Counted from the first letter of the stretch, positions 36,721-46,068 are shown. The stretch is 64,000 nt of DNA from Pseudonocardia sp. ICBG1293 (GCF_020131355.1 NZ_JAHLEL010000064.1:1-64000); one strand, 5' to 3'. Program-made: numbers and translations. Notes: generated from the sequence alone by a model not told the origin.

Positions 36721-38115
36721 ATGACCGGCTACCCCGGCTACCCCGGCCACAAGGCGTCTACGCCCGCTGACCTGGGTATTGACCCGGGCGATCGGTTCGT
36801 CTCGCTTGCCGGTGACTCGCCGGTGGATGCGGCGGTGCCGTTCTGGGTCACCGCGTGCGTCCGCTTGTCGCCGCCGCGGCGGCGGGACGGCAGCATCATG
36901 GGTACTGCGGCGGACAAGGTCGTGACCGCTGCGCAGGTCCTGGTGGCCGACCGGGTCCGGTCGGCGGATCCGGAGCGGGTCGTGCTGGACCGCACGAAGC
37001 TGGCTCGTTGGTGCGGTTATGAGTCGGCGAACAAGGCCGGATGGCTGCTCGACTATCTCTCGGAGATCGGGTTCCTGCGGATCGATCGGCACTACGTGTC
37101 CGGGCAGCGCGGCCGTTCGGTGGACACGTTCACGATCTTCACCCGCCCGCCGGTCGGGTATGTCGGGCCGCGGACCTACGCCGAGCTCGACCTGGCCCTG
37201 TCCGACCCGACGACACCGGGTCGCTTATTCGTCGCGTCGCCCCGTCCGCGACCGGCCGCCCCGGGTGCCCAGATGGGCATGAAGACCGGTGTTTCCGCAG
37301 GTCAGGGTCTTGATGCCCAAATGGGCATGAAGACTCCCGGTCTAGGTGCCCAGATGGGCATGAAGACCGGTGTTTCCGCAGGTCAGGGTCTTGATGCCCA
37401 AATGGGCATGAAGACTCCCGGTCTAGGTGCCCAGATGGGCATGAAGACCGGTGTTTCCGCAGGTCAGGGTCTTGATGCCCAAATGGGCACCTTCTCTAGA
37501 TCGATCGACTCCTCTCCGAGGAGTCGGAGAGGAGAGGAGTCGATCGAGCCCGTGCCGGGCGGGTCGGCTGCGCCGCCCGCCCCGGGCCAGGGCGACGCGC
37601 AGGCCGCGGAGGTCGCGGCTCTGGTCGCGCGGTTGCCGTGGGTGGAGTGGGCGCAGACCTCGAAGCGGGCTTCGTCGTCGTGGCGGCCGTCTGTGAACGA
37701 CGTGGAGCAGGTCCAGTCGGCGATCCGGTCTGGTCTAGACGCCGGAATCACCCTCGTAGAGGCGGCTGAGATCGCGTGTGCGGCGATGAGCGAGGCCACG
37801 GGTACTCAGCCGGTCACCTATGTGTCTCAGGCGTTCACGCGGCATCTGAGCCGGTGGTTGCGGGTCATTCAGGTCGCGCCTCTCGCCGATGACCCGCTAC
37901 CGCTCGCGCAGGTGTCGTCCTCAGCCGGCTCTGTGCCGGGGTCCGGGTCGTCGGCGAAGGAGGCGTCCGTGCCGGCGGTGCCGTCGATGGTGGTGCGGCC
38001 GTCGTGTGCGCGGTGCGGTGCGGCTGAGGGTGATGGTCCTGGCCTGCGGTTCTGGTGTGATGTCGATGGTCAGATGCGGGCGTGTGAGTGCCGTCCCGGA
38101 GCGGTGTCGTGCTGA
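36721..38115 (+). CDS. Putative plasmid replication initiator with internal iterons
   Basis: 464 residues; SD ATAGGAGA precedes ATG 36721. An N-terminal wHTH-like region (about 55-150: TKLARWCGYESANKAGWLLDYLSEIGFLRID) is followed by a repeated insert (27-residue unit AQMGMKTGVSAGQGLD + AQMGMKTPGLG, 2.7 copies, about 180-257). A helical domain (300-385) and a Cys-rich tail (CARCG...CECRPG) close it. The repeat DNA carries six GCCCANATGGGC palindromes. The next gene is DnaB. I infer a replication protein with an in-gene origin; a transcription factor is the alternative. Confidence 0.6.
   Translation: MTGYPGYPGHKASTPADLGIDPGDRFVSLAGDSPVDAAVPFWVTACVRLSPPRRRDGSIMGTAADKVVTAAQVLVADRVRSADPERVVLDRTKLARWCGYESANKAGWLLDYLSEIGFLRIDRHYVSGQRGRSVDTFTIFTRPPVGYVGPRTYAELDLALSDPTTPGRLFVASPRPRPAAPGAQMGMKTGVSAGQGLDAQMGMKTPGLGAQMGMKTGVSAGQGLDAQMGMKTPGLGAQMGMKTGVSAGQGLDAQMGTFSRSIDSSPRSRRGEESIEPVPGGSAAPPAPGQGDAQAAEVAALVARLPWVEWAQTSKRASSSWRPSVNDVEQVQSAIRSGLDAGITLVEAAEIACAAMSEATGTQPVTYVSQAFTRHLSRWLRVIQVAPLADDPLPLAQVSSSAGSVPGSGSSAKEASVPAVPSMVVRPSCARCGAAEGDGPGLRFWCDVDGQMRACECRPGAVSC
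37267..37488. repeat. Six GCCCANATGGGC iteron-like palindromes in an 81-bp tandem repeat
   Basis: Copies start at 37267, 37315, 37348, 37396, 37429 and 37477, with alternating 48- and 33-bp spacing. N alternates G, A, G, A, G, A. The 81-bp unit is present about 2.7 times inside the putative rep gene. Regular spacing and palindromic cores suggest binding by the encoded protein. Confidence 0.7.
37501..37547. other. 17-bp perfect-stem hairpin in the rep gene
   Basis: TCGATCGACTCCTCTCC (37501-37517) and GGAGAGGAGTCGATCGA (37531-37547) are exact reverse complements around a 13-nt loop. It begins 12 bp after the last iteron. A long perfect inverted repeat inside coding DNA next to iterons suggests an origin element, a nicking structure or a melted region. 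Confidence 0.7.
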
Positions 38116-39551
38116 CCGGCTGGGCGGTGCCGGAGCTGTCGGTGTCGTCGCGGGCTGTCCGGGCGGCGGTCGAGCATCGATCACCGCGAGCGGGTGAGGA
38201 CGCAGCGGCTGGTGCGGAGTTGTTGCCGCCGGAGGATCTCGCGGCGGAGCAGGCGGTGCTCGGGGCGATGCTGCTGTCGGAGACCGCGATCGGAGAGGTC
38301 TGCGAGGTGCTGGTCGCGGCGGATTTTTATCGGCCGGCGCATGAGGTGATCTTCCGTGCGGTCGTGGAGCAGTTTGGGGAGTCGAGGCCGGTGGATCCGG
38401 TGACGATCGCCGCTGCGTTGGAGCGGTCGGGTGATCTTGTCCGGGTGGGTGGTGCGGGATATCTGCACACGGTGATCGCGGCGGTCCCGACGGCGTCGAA
38501 TGCTGGTTTCTACGCTGAGCGGGTGCGGGAGAAAGCGGTAGCGCGTCGTCTGGTGGAGACCGGGACGCGGATCAGCCAGCTCGGTTATCACGGGGGCGGT
38601 GACGGTGCGGGGATCGATGACGTCGTCGATCGGGCGCAGAACGCGTTGGATGCGGTGACCGGCGGGTCGGGGACCGATGCCGGGCAGGCCCGGGTGGATG
38701 AGCTGTTCGATGATCAGCTCGCTGTGTTGGCTGAGGTGCAGGCGGGCCGGGTCGCTCCGGGGTTGGCGACACCGTATGCGGATTTGACGCGGGTGACCGG
38801 CGGCTGGCGCCCGGGTCAGTTGATCGTGGTGGCGGGTCGGCCCGGGCTGGGGAAGTCGACGGTCGCGGTGGACGCGGCCCGCCATGCGGCGTTCGGGGAA
38901 GGTCAGCCGGTGGTGCTCTTCTCGTTGGAGATGAGCCGTACCGAGTTGTGGTCGCGGATCGTGTGCGCCGAAGCTCGGGTGAACTACCGGACGCTGTCCA
39001 CGCCGCACGGGTTGACCTCGGCCGACTGGCAGCGTCTGGACACGGCGCGCTGGGAGCGGATCGCCGCGACCTGCGCGGGGCCGCTGGTGATCGATGACAG
39101 CGCGTCGATCACGATGACGCAGATCCGGGCCCGGTCGCGCCGTTTGAAGCAGAAACACGGCCTGGGCCTGGTCGTGGTGGACTATCTGCAGTTGATGAGC
39201 TCCGGGCGACGGTCGGAGTCGCGGCAGCTGGAGATCAGCGAGTTCTCCCGGCAGTTGAAGGTCCTGGCGAAAGAGCTGGAGGTGCCGGTGATCGCGTTGT
39301 CGCAGCTGAACCGGGGCCCGGAGCAGCGCCTGGATAAGCGGCCGTTGTTGTCGGATTTGCGGGAGTCCGGCGCGATCGAGCAGGACGCCGATATGGTGAT
39401 CTTGTTGCACCGTCCGGACGCTTATGATCCGGAGGATGCTCGTGCGGGCGAGGCCGATTTGATTCTGGCGAAGAACCGGGGCGGCCCGACGTCGACGGTG
39501 ACGGTGTGCAGCCAGCTGCATTACTGCCGATTTGCGAGCTTGGCGTCATGA
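38109..39551 (+). CDS. dnaB: DnaB-type replicative helicase, plasmid-encoded
   Basis: 480 residues from GTG 38109, overlapping the rep gene stop. The N-terminal DnaB domain (EQAVLGAMLLSETAIGEV) and the RecA-like domain are present: Walker A GRPGLGKST (about 242-250), VVLFSLEMSRTEL, Walker B GLVVVDYLQLM, SQLNRGPEQR and the Arg-finger region DLRESGAIEQDADMVILLHR. It is full length and appears functional. A helicase translationally coupled to the initiator suggests loading directly at the plasmid origin. Confidence 0.92.
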   Translation: MLTGWAVPELSVSSRAVRAAVEHRSPRAGEDAAAGAELLPPEDLAAEQAVLGAMLLSETAIGEVCEVLVAADFYRPAHEVIFRAVVEQFGESRPVDPVTIAAALERSGDLVRVGGAGYLHTVIAAVPTASNAGFYAERVREKAVARRLVETGTRISQLGYHGGGDGAGIDDVVDRAQNALDAVTGGSGTDAGQARVDELFDDQLAVLAEVQAGRVAPGLATPYADLTRVTGGWRPGQLIVVAGRPGLGKSTVAVDAARHAAFGEGQPVVLFSLEMSRTELWSRIVCAEARVNYRTLSTPHGLTSADWQRLDTARWERIAATCAGPLVIDDSASITMTQIRARSRRLKQKHGLGLVVVDYLQLMSSGRRSESRQLEISEFSRQLKVLAKELEVPVIALSQLNRGPEQRLDKRPLLSDLRESGAIEQDADMVILLHRPDAYDPEDARAGEADLILAKNRGGPTSTVTVCSQLHYCRFASLAS

Positions 39552-39766
39552 CTGGTTCGGGGTCCGAGTTCGAGAAGGTGGGTCGGGCCTGCGGGTATCG
39601 GATCGAGGCCGATGTGGAGTTGTCCAGCGACTGGCTACCTGCGTCGGCGTTCACGATGATCTACCCGACGATGGACGCCTCGATCGCGACCGCGATCGAG
39701 GGTGTCGAGGACCCGGAGATCGATGAGGTGCGGATCGTGCACGTGGCCACCGGCTGGGTGGTATAG
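39548..39766 (+). CDS. Small hypothetical protein after DnaB
   Basis: 72 residues; ATG 39548 overlaps the DnaB stop (ATGA). Mixed alpha/beta composition, acidic C-terminal half (GVEDPEIDEVRIVHVATGW). Possibly a small helicase or replication accessory; no domain recognised. Confidence 0.55.
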   Translation: MTGSGSEFEKVGRACGYRIEADVELSSDWLPASAFTMIYPTMDASIATAIEGVEDPEIDEVRIVHVATGWVV

Positions 39767-40075
39767 CGGTCCACCGACGAGGAATTCGAAGGACCTTCCG
39801 AGCGCCCCGCGGAATAGAGCCGCTGCCGCACCGCTTCCGGTCCTCGCCGCCTCTGGGGGCGGCTGCGGTCCGGGTCGGCTTGCCGACGACTCGTTCGGTG
39901 CGCCTCCTGTGCGGCGCCGGTCGGTGTGGCTGTTCGACTCGACGCGGCCTCGCCGCTCCTGCACGTTCAGGCCTGGTCGGTCTCCGACCGCTACTCGCCT
40001 CTCCCCGACCACCGCCAGATCAAGAGCCGCCCAGACCCATGCATCATCTGATGATCTTTGGCCCGGCGGGGTAGG
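39767..40075. other. Gap before the relaxase gene; candidate oriT region
   Basis: About 310 bp without a convincing gene. It contains the second copy of the dispersed hairpin element (39822-39873: GCCGCC/GGCGGC stem). MobF oriT sites usually lie close to the relaxase gene, so the nick site may be here, but I recognise no consensus nic sequence. A short AT-richer stretch near 40040 may hold the relaxase promoter. Confidence 0.35.
39822..39873. repeat. Dispersed hairpin element, copy 2
   Basis: Same core (GCTGCCGCACCGCTTCCGGT) as at 25393 and 46275, followed by a GCCGCC/GGCGGC hairpin and TGCGGTCCGGGTCG. It shares this 3' extension with copy 3 but not with copy 1. Confidence 0.5.
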
Positions 40076-43000
40076 GTGTTGCGGGTGTTGCGGGTGACGG
40101 CGATTGGCGCGGGTGCGGTGGAGTATCTCGTCCGCGGGTCGGGTTGCGCCGTGCATCGGTCCGTTCGGGCGGGTGGGGAGGCTCCCGGTTACTACGCGAA
40201 GGCGGTGGCTGCGGGTGAGCCGGCCGGTTACTGGTTTGGTACTGGTATGGCGGGGCTGGGGTTGTCGTTCGTTTCCGGCGAGACCGTCGATGCTGATGAT
40301 GTTCGGGCGGTGTTCGGGCAGCTCCGTCATCCGGATTCGTCAGAGAAGGACCCGGAGTTCATTGGGTCGCGTCCGCGACGGTATTTGTCGGCGGCGGAGC
40401 GTGTTGAGCGTGCTCTTGCTCGGGAGAAGGGTTCGCCGAGCGCGGAGCGGGTGGAGGAGATCCGGCGTAGCGCGGAGTCGGATGGTCGCCGGTCGGTGGC
40501 CTATTACGACTGGACGTTCTCGGCGCCGAAGTCGGTGAGTGTGTATTACGCGGCGCTGTTGGCGGCGGGTGCGGTGGAGGACGCGGAGAAGGTCCGGGCT
40601 GCGCATGCGAGGGCTGTCGAGACCGCGGTGGCGTTCGCTGATTCACGGGTGGCGGTGACGCGAACGGGGCGTCATTCGGGTCCGCGGTCGGCGGCGGGGA
40701 TGGGGACTTTTGAGCAGGGTGTGGGGACGGTGTGGTCGGTGTGGGGGCACTCGACGAGTCGTGCCGATGAGCCGCAGTTGCACACACATGCGGCGTTGCT
40801 GAATCGGACTGTGACTTCCGGGGGGAAGGTCGGCGCTCTGGATGGGGCGTCGTTTTCCGGGATCAAGCAGGCTGTGGATGCGGTGTATCAGCAGACCCTG
40901 GAACAGCTGGTCACTGAAGCGACCGGGGTCGGGTGGCGGGACCGTCCGGATGGTCTGGTGCGGGAGATCGCGGGGATCGATCAGGGCTTGCTGGACGCGG
41001 CGTCGACGCGCACTGCGCAGGTCAATGAGCGGATCGAAGCGTTGAAGACGGCGCTGGTGGCGCGTGCCGGTGGGGAGGTGCTGTCGCAGTCGGCGCTGCA
41101 CCGGATCGCTCGGATGGCGGTGTTGGATACGCGTGCGCCGAAGTCGTCGGATGCTGGTCCGGCCGCGTTGAACCGGTGGGTTCAGGGGCATGTCGGGGAG
41201 CTGACCGGGGCGTTGTCGGATGTCGCTGAGGCCGCCGTCGTTGACACCGGGTCGGGTGGGCGGTTGACCCGGGATGCGTTGCTGGCCGGTGCGGTGGAGC
41301 GGGTGTCGGCACGGTATGCGGTGTGGACGTTCGGGACGTTGGTGTGGGCGGTCAAGGCCGGTGTCGGGGACCGGTGGGCTGATCTTGGGCTAGAGGATGC
41401 GTCTGCGGCTGAGCGTGGGGCGGCGCTGGAAGCGCTGGCTTGGGAGGCGGTGGGGCGGTCGGATGTGGTGCAGGTGTCGATGACCGAGCCTGCTCCGGTC
41501 CCGGATGAGTTGCGCCGTGACCGGGGTGCGCGGGTGGGCGCCGATGGGGTGGCGGTGGTCGGGGACGGTGGGTATGTGCTGCGTGGTGCGTATCGGGAGC
41601 GTTACACCTCCGCGGCGCATCTGGGGCGGGAGGAGGCCGTGGTCGCGCGGGTGTCCTCGGCGCTGGATGTCGGTCTGGCTGCGGAGAAGACTGCGGGGGT
41701 GCGGGCGGAGCTGTCCGGGCACGGCCTGAGTGACGACCAGGTCCAGGCCGCCCTGAGGGTGCTGACCTCCCGGGTCGCTGGCGATGTGATCGTGGGTCCG
41801 GCGGGGGCGGGGAAGTCCCGGACGATGTCGTCGCTGGCGCAGGTGTGGACCCGTGAGGTCGGTGGCCGGGTGCTGGGGTTGACGACGTCGCAGATCGCGG
41901 CGAACAACCTCGCCGATGACCACATCGACGCGGTCAACACCGCCGTGTTCGCGGGCCGGTTCATCCCGGGTGAAGGCGGGCAGGTTCGGGACCGGCTCCA
42001 GCGGGGCGATCTGGTGATCGTGGATGAGGCGGGGATGACCTCCACCGCAGATCTGCACCTGATCACCGAGCTTGCCGCTGGGGCGGGGGCGAAGGTCGTG
42101 CTCACCGGGGACCCGGAGCAGTTAGGTGCGATCGGTGCGGGTGGGCTGTTCTCCCATCTCGTCGGTATGGCGTCGTCGGTGACCGAGTTGCAGACGGTGC
42201 ACCGGTTCGTCGAAGACTGGGAGACGGCGGCGTCGTTGCAGGTCCGGGCGGGTGACACGGCTGCGGTGGCGGAGTATCTGTCCCGTGGTCGGTTGCACGC
42301 CGGGACTGTGGAGGAGATGGAGGCGGGGGCGTCGCGGGCGTGGCTGGCCGACACCGTCGCCGGCCGGCGGTCGTTGTTGATCGTGGCGGGCAATGAGCAG
42401 GCCGCGGTGCTGTCGGAGCGGTTGCGGGAGGAGCTGATCGGACTCGGCCGCGTCGATGGCGTGTCGGTCGGGTGGGTGCATGGCCGCGAGCCGGGTGGGC
42501 AGCCGGTGTCGGTGGGGGATCGGGTGCAGGCCCGGCTCAACGACCGATCGCTGAGGGTCGACCTCCCGGCCGGTTTCCACGGGAAGGAGGGTGGTGCGGT
42601 CACCAACCGGGAGATCTACACGATCGTCGGTGCGGTCCGGGATGAAAACAATGATCACTTTCTTCTCGGACAGGACAGCAGTGGAGCAACCGCCCACTTC
42701 CCTGCGAGTTACGTTGCTCACAATCTCCGGTTGGCCTATGCGGGGACGGTGCATGCGGCGCAGTCGCTGACCGTCGATACCGGGCATGCGGTGATCGGTG
42801 AGGGTGTGGGGCGGGAGTCGGTGTATCCGGCGATCACCCGGGGGCGCCTCGAGAATCATGTGTGGCTGGTCGCGGCCCGGCCCGCGGATGAGCACACGCC
42901 GGAAGCCCTGCGGGAGACGGCGCGGTCGCGGTTCTCGGCGGTGGTCGAGTATTCCGGGGCGCAGGTGTCCGCGGTCGCCGCCCGCGCTGAGGGCCGCGCG

Positions 43001-44326
43001 CAGGCCGGCTCGTTGGTGACGTTGGCTGGGGACTGGTTCGACCTGGCCCGCATCGGGCAGCGGGAGCGGGCCGACCGGCTGTTGACCGGTGCGTTGGGTG
43101 CGGTGAACGCGGCCCGGGTCGAGGCGGAGGGGGGTCGCGGGTCACTGCTCACGGTCCTCGCCGAGGCCGAGCTGGGTGGTCATGACCCAGGCCGGTTGCT
43201 GGGGCAGGTCGCGGGTGTTCGGGAGCTCGACAGTGCCGACAATGTGTCGGATGTGCTGCGCTGGCGCATCGCCGGAGCAGTCGGGACGCGGGTGCCGGAG
43301 GATCCGGTCGGTGCGGCGGGGCGGTTCGACACCTGGACCGTCCTCGATGATGGTGTTCATGATCGGCAGCGGAATGTGTTGGCGCCGTTGATCGTCGACC
43401 GGATCGGCCAGCTCGGGCAGCGGGCCGCGGTCCAGCGGGTCGGGTGGGCGGTGGAGCACCTCGGAGACGTCCCCGCCCCTGGCGCCGACGATCGTGCGGA
43501 GTGGGTGCGTCGGGCCGGTGTCGCGGCCGGGTACCGCGAGTACGCCGGGATCGACGGGGCTGCGGTCAGTCTGGGTCCGGCGCCGGCTGCGGATGACGTG
43601 TATGCGCGGGCGTGGTGGTCCCGGGCGGTCGAGGCCCTGGGCGCCGACGCCGCTCTGGTCGAGCATCGTCGGTTGCCGGATGCGGTGCTCGTAGAAAAAG
43701 TGCAGGTGTGGGAGCGGGTCCACGCGGGCGCGCCGGTCTACGCCGCCGACGAGTTGTGGAAGGCGCATGAGCGGTTGCATGCCGCGCGGGTGAGTGCGCA
43801 TCTTGCTGAGGCGTCGCGGGACAACCCGACTGGGAATGCGGTGCTCCGGGATCTGGCTGGGGTCAGCGCGGGGACTGCGCACGTCCTGGTCGATATCGCT
43901 GCCGGGCAGGTCGCCACGTGGTCGGCCGCGCATGAGCGCCGCACCGGCTGGTATGACGGTGTCCGTGACCTGGCCGAGGATGCCCGGCTGGCTGCGGATG
44001 AGCTGCACCGCCGCGGCCGCTCTCAGGACACGACGCCTGTGGTTGCGGCTGAGGACCGGCCTCGCCCGACGCGTGAGTATGCGATGCGGACCGGCGCTGA
44101 TCGTCTCCGTGCCGGCAGCAGTGCCGCGGCTGGGCAGGCGGCCGGGCAGAAGGTGGATGGGCAGGAGGTGGATGGGGTGGGGGCTCGGGAACGTGTCCGG
44201 GCGGAGGAAGCGTCTCGGCGGCACGGCCTCGACCAGTACGACGCTCAGCGTCTCGGGCACCGTCTCGGGGAGCACGTCGCGCAGCGGCTCGGGCCTGAGC
44301 GTGGTCACGGTGTGGGGTACAGCTGA
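40076..44326 (+). CDS. MobF/TrwC-type relaxase-helicase
   Basis: About 1416 residues. The N-terminal HUH relaxase domain (1-300) has TyrTyr in GYYAK, YDWTFSAPKSVSV and the metal histidines in HSTSRADEPQLHTH (about 225-238). A RecD/TraI-like helicase follows: Walker A GPAGAGKSR (about 574-581), LVIVDEAGMTS, VVLTGDPEQL and motif VI region VYPAITRGRLENHVWLV. The C-terminus is helical and charged. It nicks oriT, stays bound to the 5' end and unwinds the plasmid. The start is uncertain; GTG 40076 or 40085 fits the VLRVTAIGAG beginning. Confidence 0.9.
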   Translation: MLRVLRVTAIGAGAVEYLVRGSGCAVHRSVRAGGEAPGYYAKAVAAGEPAGYWFGTGMAGLGLSFVSGETVDADDVRAVFGQLRHPDSSEKDPEFIGSRPRRYLSAAERVERALAREKGSPSAERVEEIRRSAESDGRRSVAYYDWTFSAPKSVSVYYAALLAAGAVEDAEKVRAAHARAVETAVAFADSRVAVTRTGRHSGPRSAAGMGTFEQGVGTVWSVWGHSTSRADEPQLHTHAALLNRTVTSGGKVGALDGASFSGIKQAVDAVYQQTLEQLVTEATGVGWRDRPDGLVREIAGIDQGLLDAASTRTAQVNERIEALKTALVARAGGEVLSQSALHRIARMAVLDTRAPKSSDAGPAALNRWVQGHVGELTGALSDVAEAAVVDTGSGGRLTRDALLAGAVERVSARYAVWTFGTLVWAVKAGVGDRWADLGLEDASAAERGAALEALAWEAVGRSDVVQVSMTEPAPVPDELRRDRGARVGADGVAVVGDGGYVLRGAYRERYTSAAHLGREEAVVARVSSALDVGLAAEKTAGVRAELSGHGLSDDQVQAALRVLTSRVAGDVIVGPAGAGKSRTMSSLAQVWTREVGGRVLGLTTSQIAANNLADDHIDAVNTAVFAGRFIPGEGGQVRDRLQRGDLVIVDEAGMTSTADLHLITELAAGAGAKVVLTGDPEQLGAIGAGGLFSHLVGMASSVTELQTVHRFVEDWETAASLQVRAGDTAAVAEYLSRGRLHAGTVEEMEAGASRAWLADTVAGRRSLLIVAGNEQAAVLSERLREELIGLGRVDGVSVGWVHGREPGGQPVSVGDRVQARLNDRSLRVDLPAGFHGKEGGAVTNREIYTIVGAVRDENNDHFLLGQDSSGATAHFPASYVAHNLRLAYAGTVHAAQSLTVDTGHAVIGEGVGRESVYPAITRGRLENHVWLVAARPADEHTPEALRETARSRFSAVVEYSGAQVSAVAARAEGRAQAGSLVTLAGDWFDLARIGQRERADRLLTGALGAVNAARVEAEGGRGSLLTVLAEAELGGHDPGRLLGQVAGVRELDSADNVSDVLRWRIAGAVGTRVPEDPVGAAGRFDTWTVLDDGVHDRQRNVLAPLIVDRIGQLGQRAAVQRVGWAVEHLGDVPAPGADDRAEWVRRAGVAAGYREYAGIDGAAVSLGPAPAADDVYARAWWSRAVEALGADAALVEHRRLPDAVLVEKVQVWERVHAGAPVYAADELWKAHERLHAARVSAHLAEASRDNPTGNAVLRDLAGVSAGTAHVLVDIAAGQVATWSAAHERRTGWYDGVRDLAEDARLAADELHRRGRSQDTTPVVAAEDRPRPTREYAMRTGADRLRAGSSAAAGQAAGQKVDGQEVDGVGARERVRAEEASRRHGLDQYDAQRLGHRLGEHVAQRLGPERGHGVGYS

Positions 44327-44940
44327 TGCCCGCCCGCATCGGGCCCCCGGAGCCGGAACAGCTCGTCGCGCTGGTCACTGCGCTGGATGCCCGGATCACC
44401 CATCTCGAAACCACCCTCACCAGCGACGGTGACGGTGGGGCCGAGTCGGGCACTGCGGAGGGGCTACAGCCGGTGGCCTGGCCCGAGCTCGACGCTGCCG
44501 CCGCGGCGGCAGCGTGGGATGAGCTCGGGACGTGGGTCGCGGCGGTGCTGGTCCCGTCGGTGGCGCCGTCGGTGCGGCAGATCCCGCCGTGCTGGCCCGC
44601 TCACACCTGGGGCCGCGAAACCCTGTCCTGGCTACACACCGCCTACCGGCAGGCTTACGGCCGGCTCGGCTCCGGTTTCCAGGCCGCGGAGTGGCACACC
44701 CGCTGGGTGGCACATGCCTACGCTGCGTTCGATGCCCCCGACACCGCGCGCGGTGGTGTCTGCGACCGCCCGGAGCACCGAGCCCCCGGACGGGACCCCG
44801 GACGGCGGCTGGAAACTGTCGAGTGGCGGCCGTGGTTCGATCGCGCCCGCACCGAAGACCTGGCCTGGCGCGCGGCCCTGCAGCCAGAAGCACCGGATGA
44901 GCCCGTTCCGGAGGCAGGCCACGGTGCCTCGCACGGGTGA
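44326..44940 (+). CDS. Relaxase-adjacent accessory protein (DUF4913-like)
   Basis: 204 residues; ATG 44326 overlaps the relaxase stop (TGATG). The central stretch PPCWPAHTWGRETLSWLHTAYRQAYGR and ...WHTRWVAHAYAAF is Trp-rich and resembles DUF4913 proteins of actinobacterial plasmids. A short coiled-coil (LVTALDARITHLETTL) lies near the start. Probably part of the relaxosome; inference from position. Confidence 0.55.
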   Translation: MPARIGPPEPEQLVALVTALDARITHLETTLTSDGDGGAESGTAEGLQPVAWPELDAAAAAAAWDELGTWVAAVLVPSVAPSVRQIPPCWPAHTWGRETLSWLHTAYRQAYGRLGSGFQAAEWHTRWVAHAYAAFDAPDTARGGVCDRPEHRAPGRDPGRRLETVEWRPWFDRARTEDLAWRAALQPEAPDEPVPEAGHGASHG

Positions 44941-44985
44941 AGATGGTCAGCAGCCCGGTCCGGAATGAGATACGGATACCGGGTG

Positions 44986-45561
44986 ATGAGTACAACAACG
45001 ATGACACGGCAGGCAGGGGCACGACCGGTGCTGAGGATGGTCGCAGGGGCAGCGGTGCTGCTGGCTGCTGCGGGGTGCAGCTCGGGTGAGCAGGAGCACG
45101 CTGGACATGCCCATCCTGCGGAGTCGGCGTCACCGGTTTCGACGTCGGCTCCGGTGCCGGTCGGGAGTAACGCGAAGCTGGTCACCGATTTCTACACCCA
45201 AGCGTTCGTCCACCGCGACGTTGCCGGGGCGTCGCAGATCTATGTCGCGGAGAGCTACATCCAGCACAATCCGCAGGTCCCCAACGGGCGGGCGGCGTTC
45301 GTGGACACGATGGGCCCGTATGTGAAAGACGGGGTGACATTCAGAATCGGCCGCGTGGTCGCCGAAGGCGACATCGTGGTGGTGCATGCCGAGTCCATCG
45401 AGAAGGACGGGCAGCGGTCCGCGGTCGCGGACTTCTTCCGCGTGGAGAACGGGAAGATCGTCGAGCACTGGGACGTCATCCAAGCCATCCCCGCCGACAC
45501 CGCCAACGGCAACCCGATGGTCCCCGGCACTGCGACCTCACAGGCTCCGGGGCATCGGTAA
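44986..45561 (+). CDS. NTF2/SnoaL-like lipoprotein
   Basis: About 191 residues. Signal peptide with lipobox LAAAGC, then a His-rich stretch (EQEHAGHAHP), then a SnoaL-like NTF2 domain: NAKLVTDFYTQAFVHRDV, YIQHNPQVPNGRAAF, VVHAESIEKDG, FFRVENGKIVEHWDVIQ. Related soluble enzymes act as polyketide cyclases or isomerases; this one is surface-anchored. ATG 44986 is preferred to ATG 44965. Cargo gene of unknown substrate. Confidence 0.75.
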   Translation: MSTTTMTRQAGARPVLRMVAGAAVLLAAAGCSSGEQEHAGHAHPAESASPVSTSAPVPVGSNAKLVTDFYTQAFVHRDVAGASQIYVAESYIQHNPQVPNGRAAFVDTMGPYVKDGVTFRIGRVVAEGDIVVVHAESIEKDGQRSAVADFFRVENGKIVEHWDVIQAIPADTANGNPMVPGTATSQAPGHR

Positions 45562-45573
45562 AGGCGTTCCCGT

Positions 45574-46068
45574 TCACCTTGGCCGCGGTGGTCGCGCCGG
45601 GAGACGCCCTGTACTGAGGGACTGGTGCGCTCGGCGATCGCCGCTGGCGCGGCTGTCGTGGTGGGTGGTGACCTGGAGGTCGTCGGCGCCGATGATCCTG
45701 CTGGCGAGGTGTTCGATCTCGGTGGTGGTGAACTGGTCGGGCAGCGCGGCCGGGAGCAGGCGGAAACCGTCGCGGATGGTGTTGAGCGCGGTCGCGAGCC
45801 CGGCGACGGTGTCGCGGGCGACGACGTCGATCTGCACGGTGAGGAGGAGACGCTTGTGGCCCCAGCGGGCCGGGTTTCCGATCACCTCGGCGACCGCGCG
45901 GGACAGAACGCCGCGGCGCAGCAGCCCGGTGAAGTGCCCGGCGAGCACCTCCGCAGCCTGGTGGAGGTCTTTACCAGGCAGATCGAAATCTTGGCGGGCG
46001 ATGACCAGCGCCTCACGAGCCCGGCCCGGCGGCCGGGTGGGTGGCGGTGAAGTGAGCACGGCGATCAT
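45574..46068 (-). CDS. Hypothetical protein, convergent with the NTF2 lipoprotein
   Basis: 164 residues from ATG 46068. Core AREALVIARQDFDLPGKDLHQAAEVLAGHFTGLLRRGVL, RWGHKRLLLTVQIDVVARDTVAG. It is helical with a hydrophobic centre but no clear TM. It ends 12 bp from the convergent lipoprotein gene. No family recognised. Confidence 0.5.
   Translation of the reverse strand: MIAVLTSPPPTRPPGRAREALVIARQDFDLPGKDLHQAAEVLAGHFTGLLRRGVLSRAVAEVIGNPARWGHKRLLLTVQIDVVARDTVAGLATALNTIRDGFRLLPAALPDQFTTTEIEHLASRIIGADDLQVTTHHDSRASGDRRAHQSLSTGRLPARPPRPR

Noticed and set aside
39767-40075. Definite oriT call
   Set aside because: Position beside the relaxase is suggestive, but no recognised nic consensus could be identified by eye.
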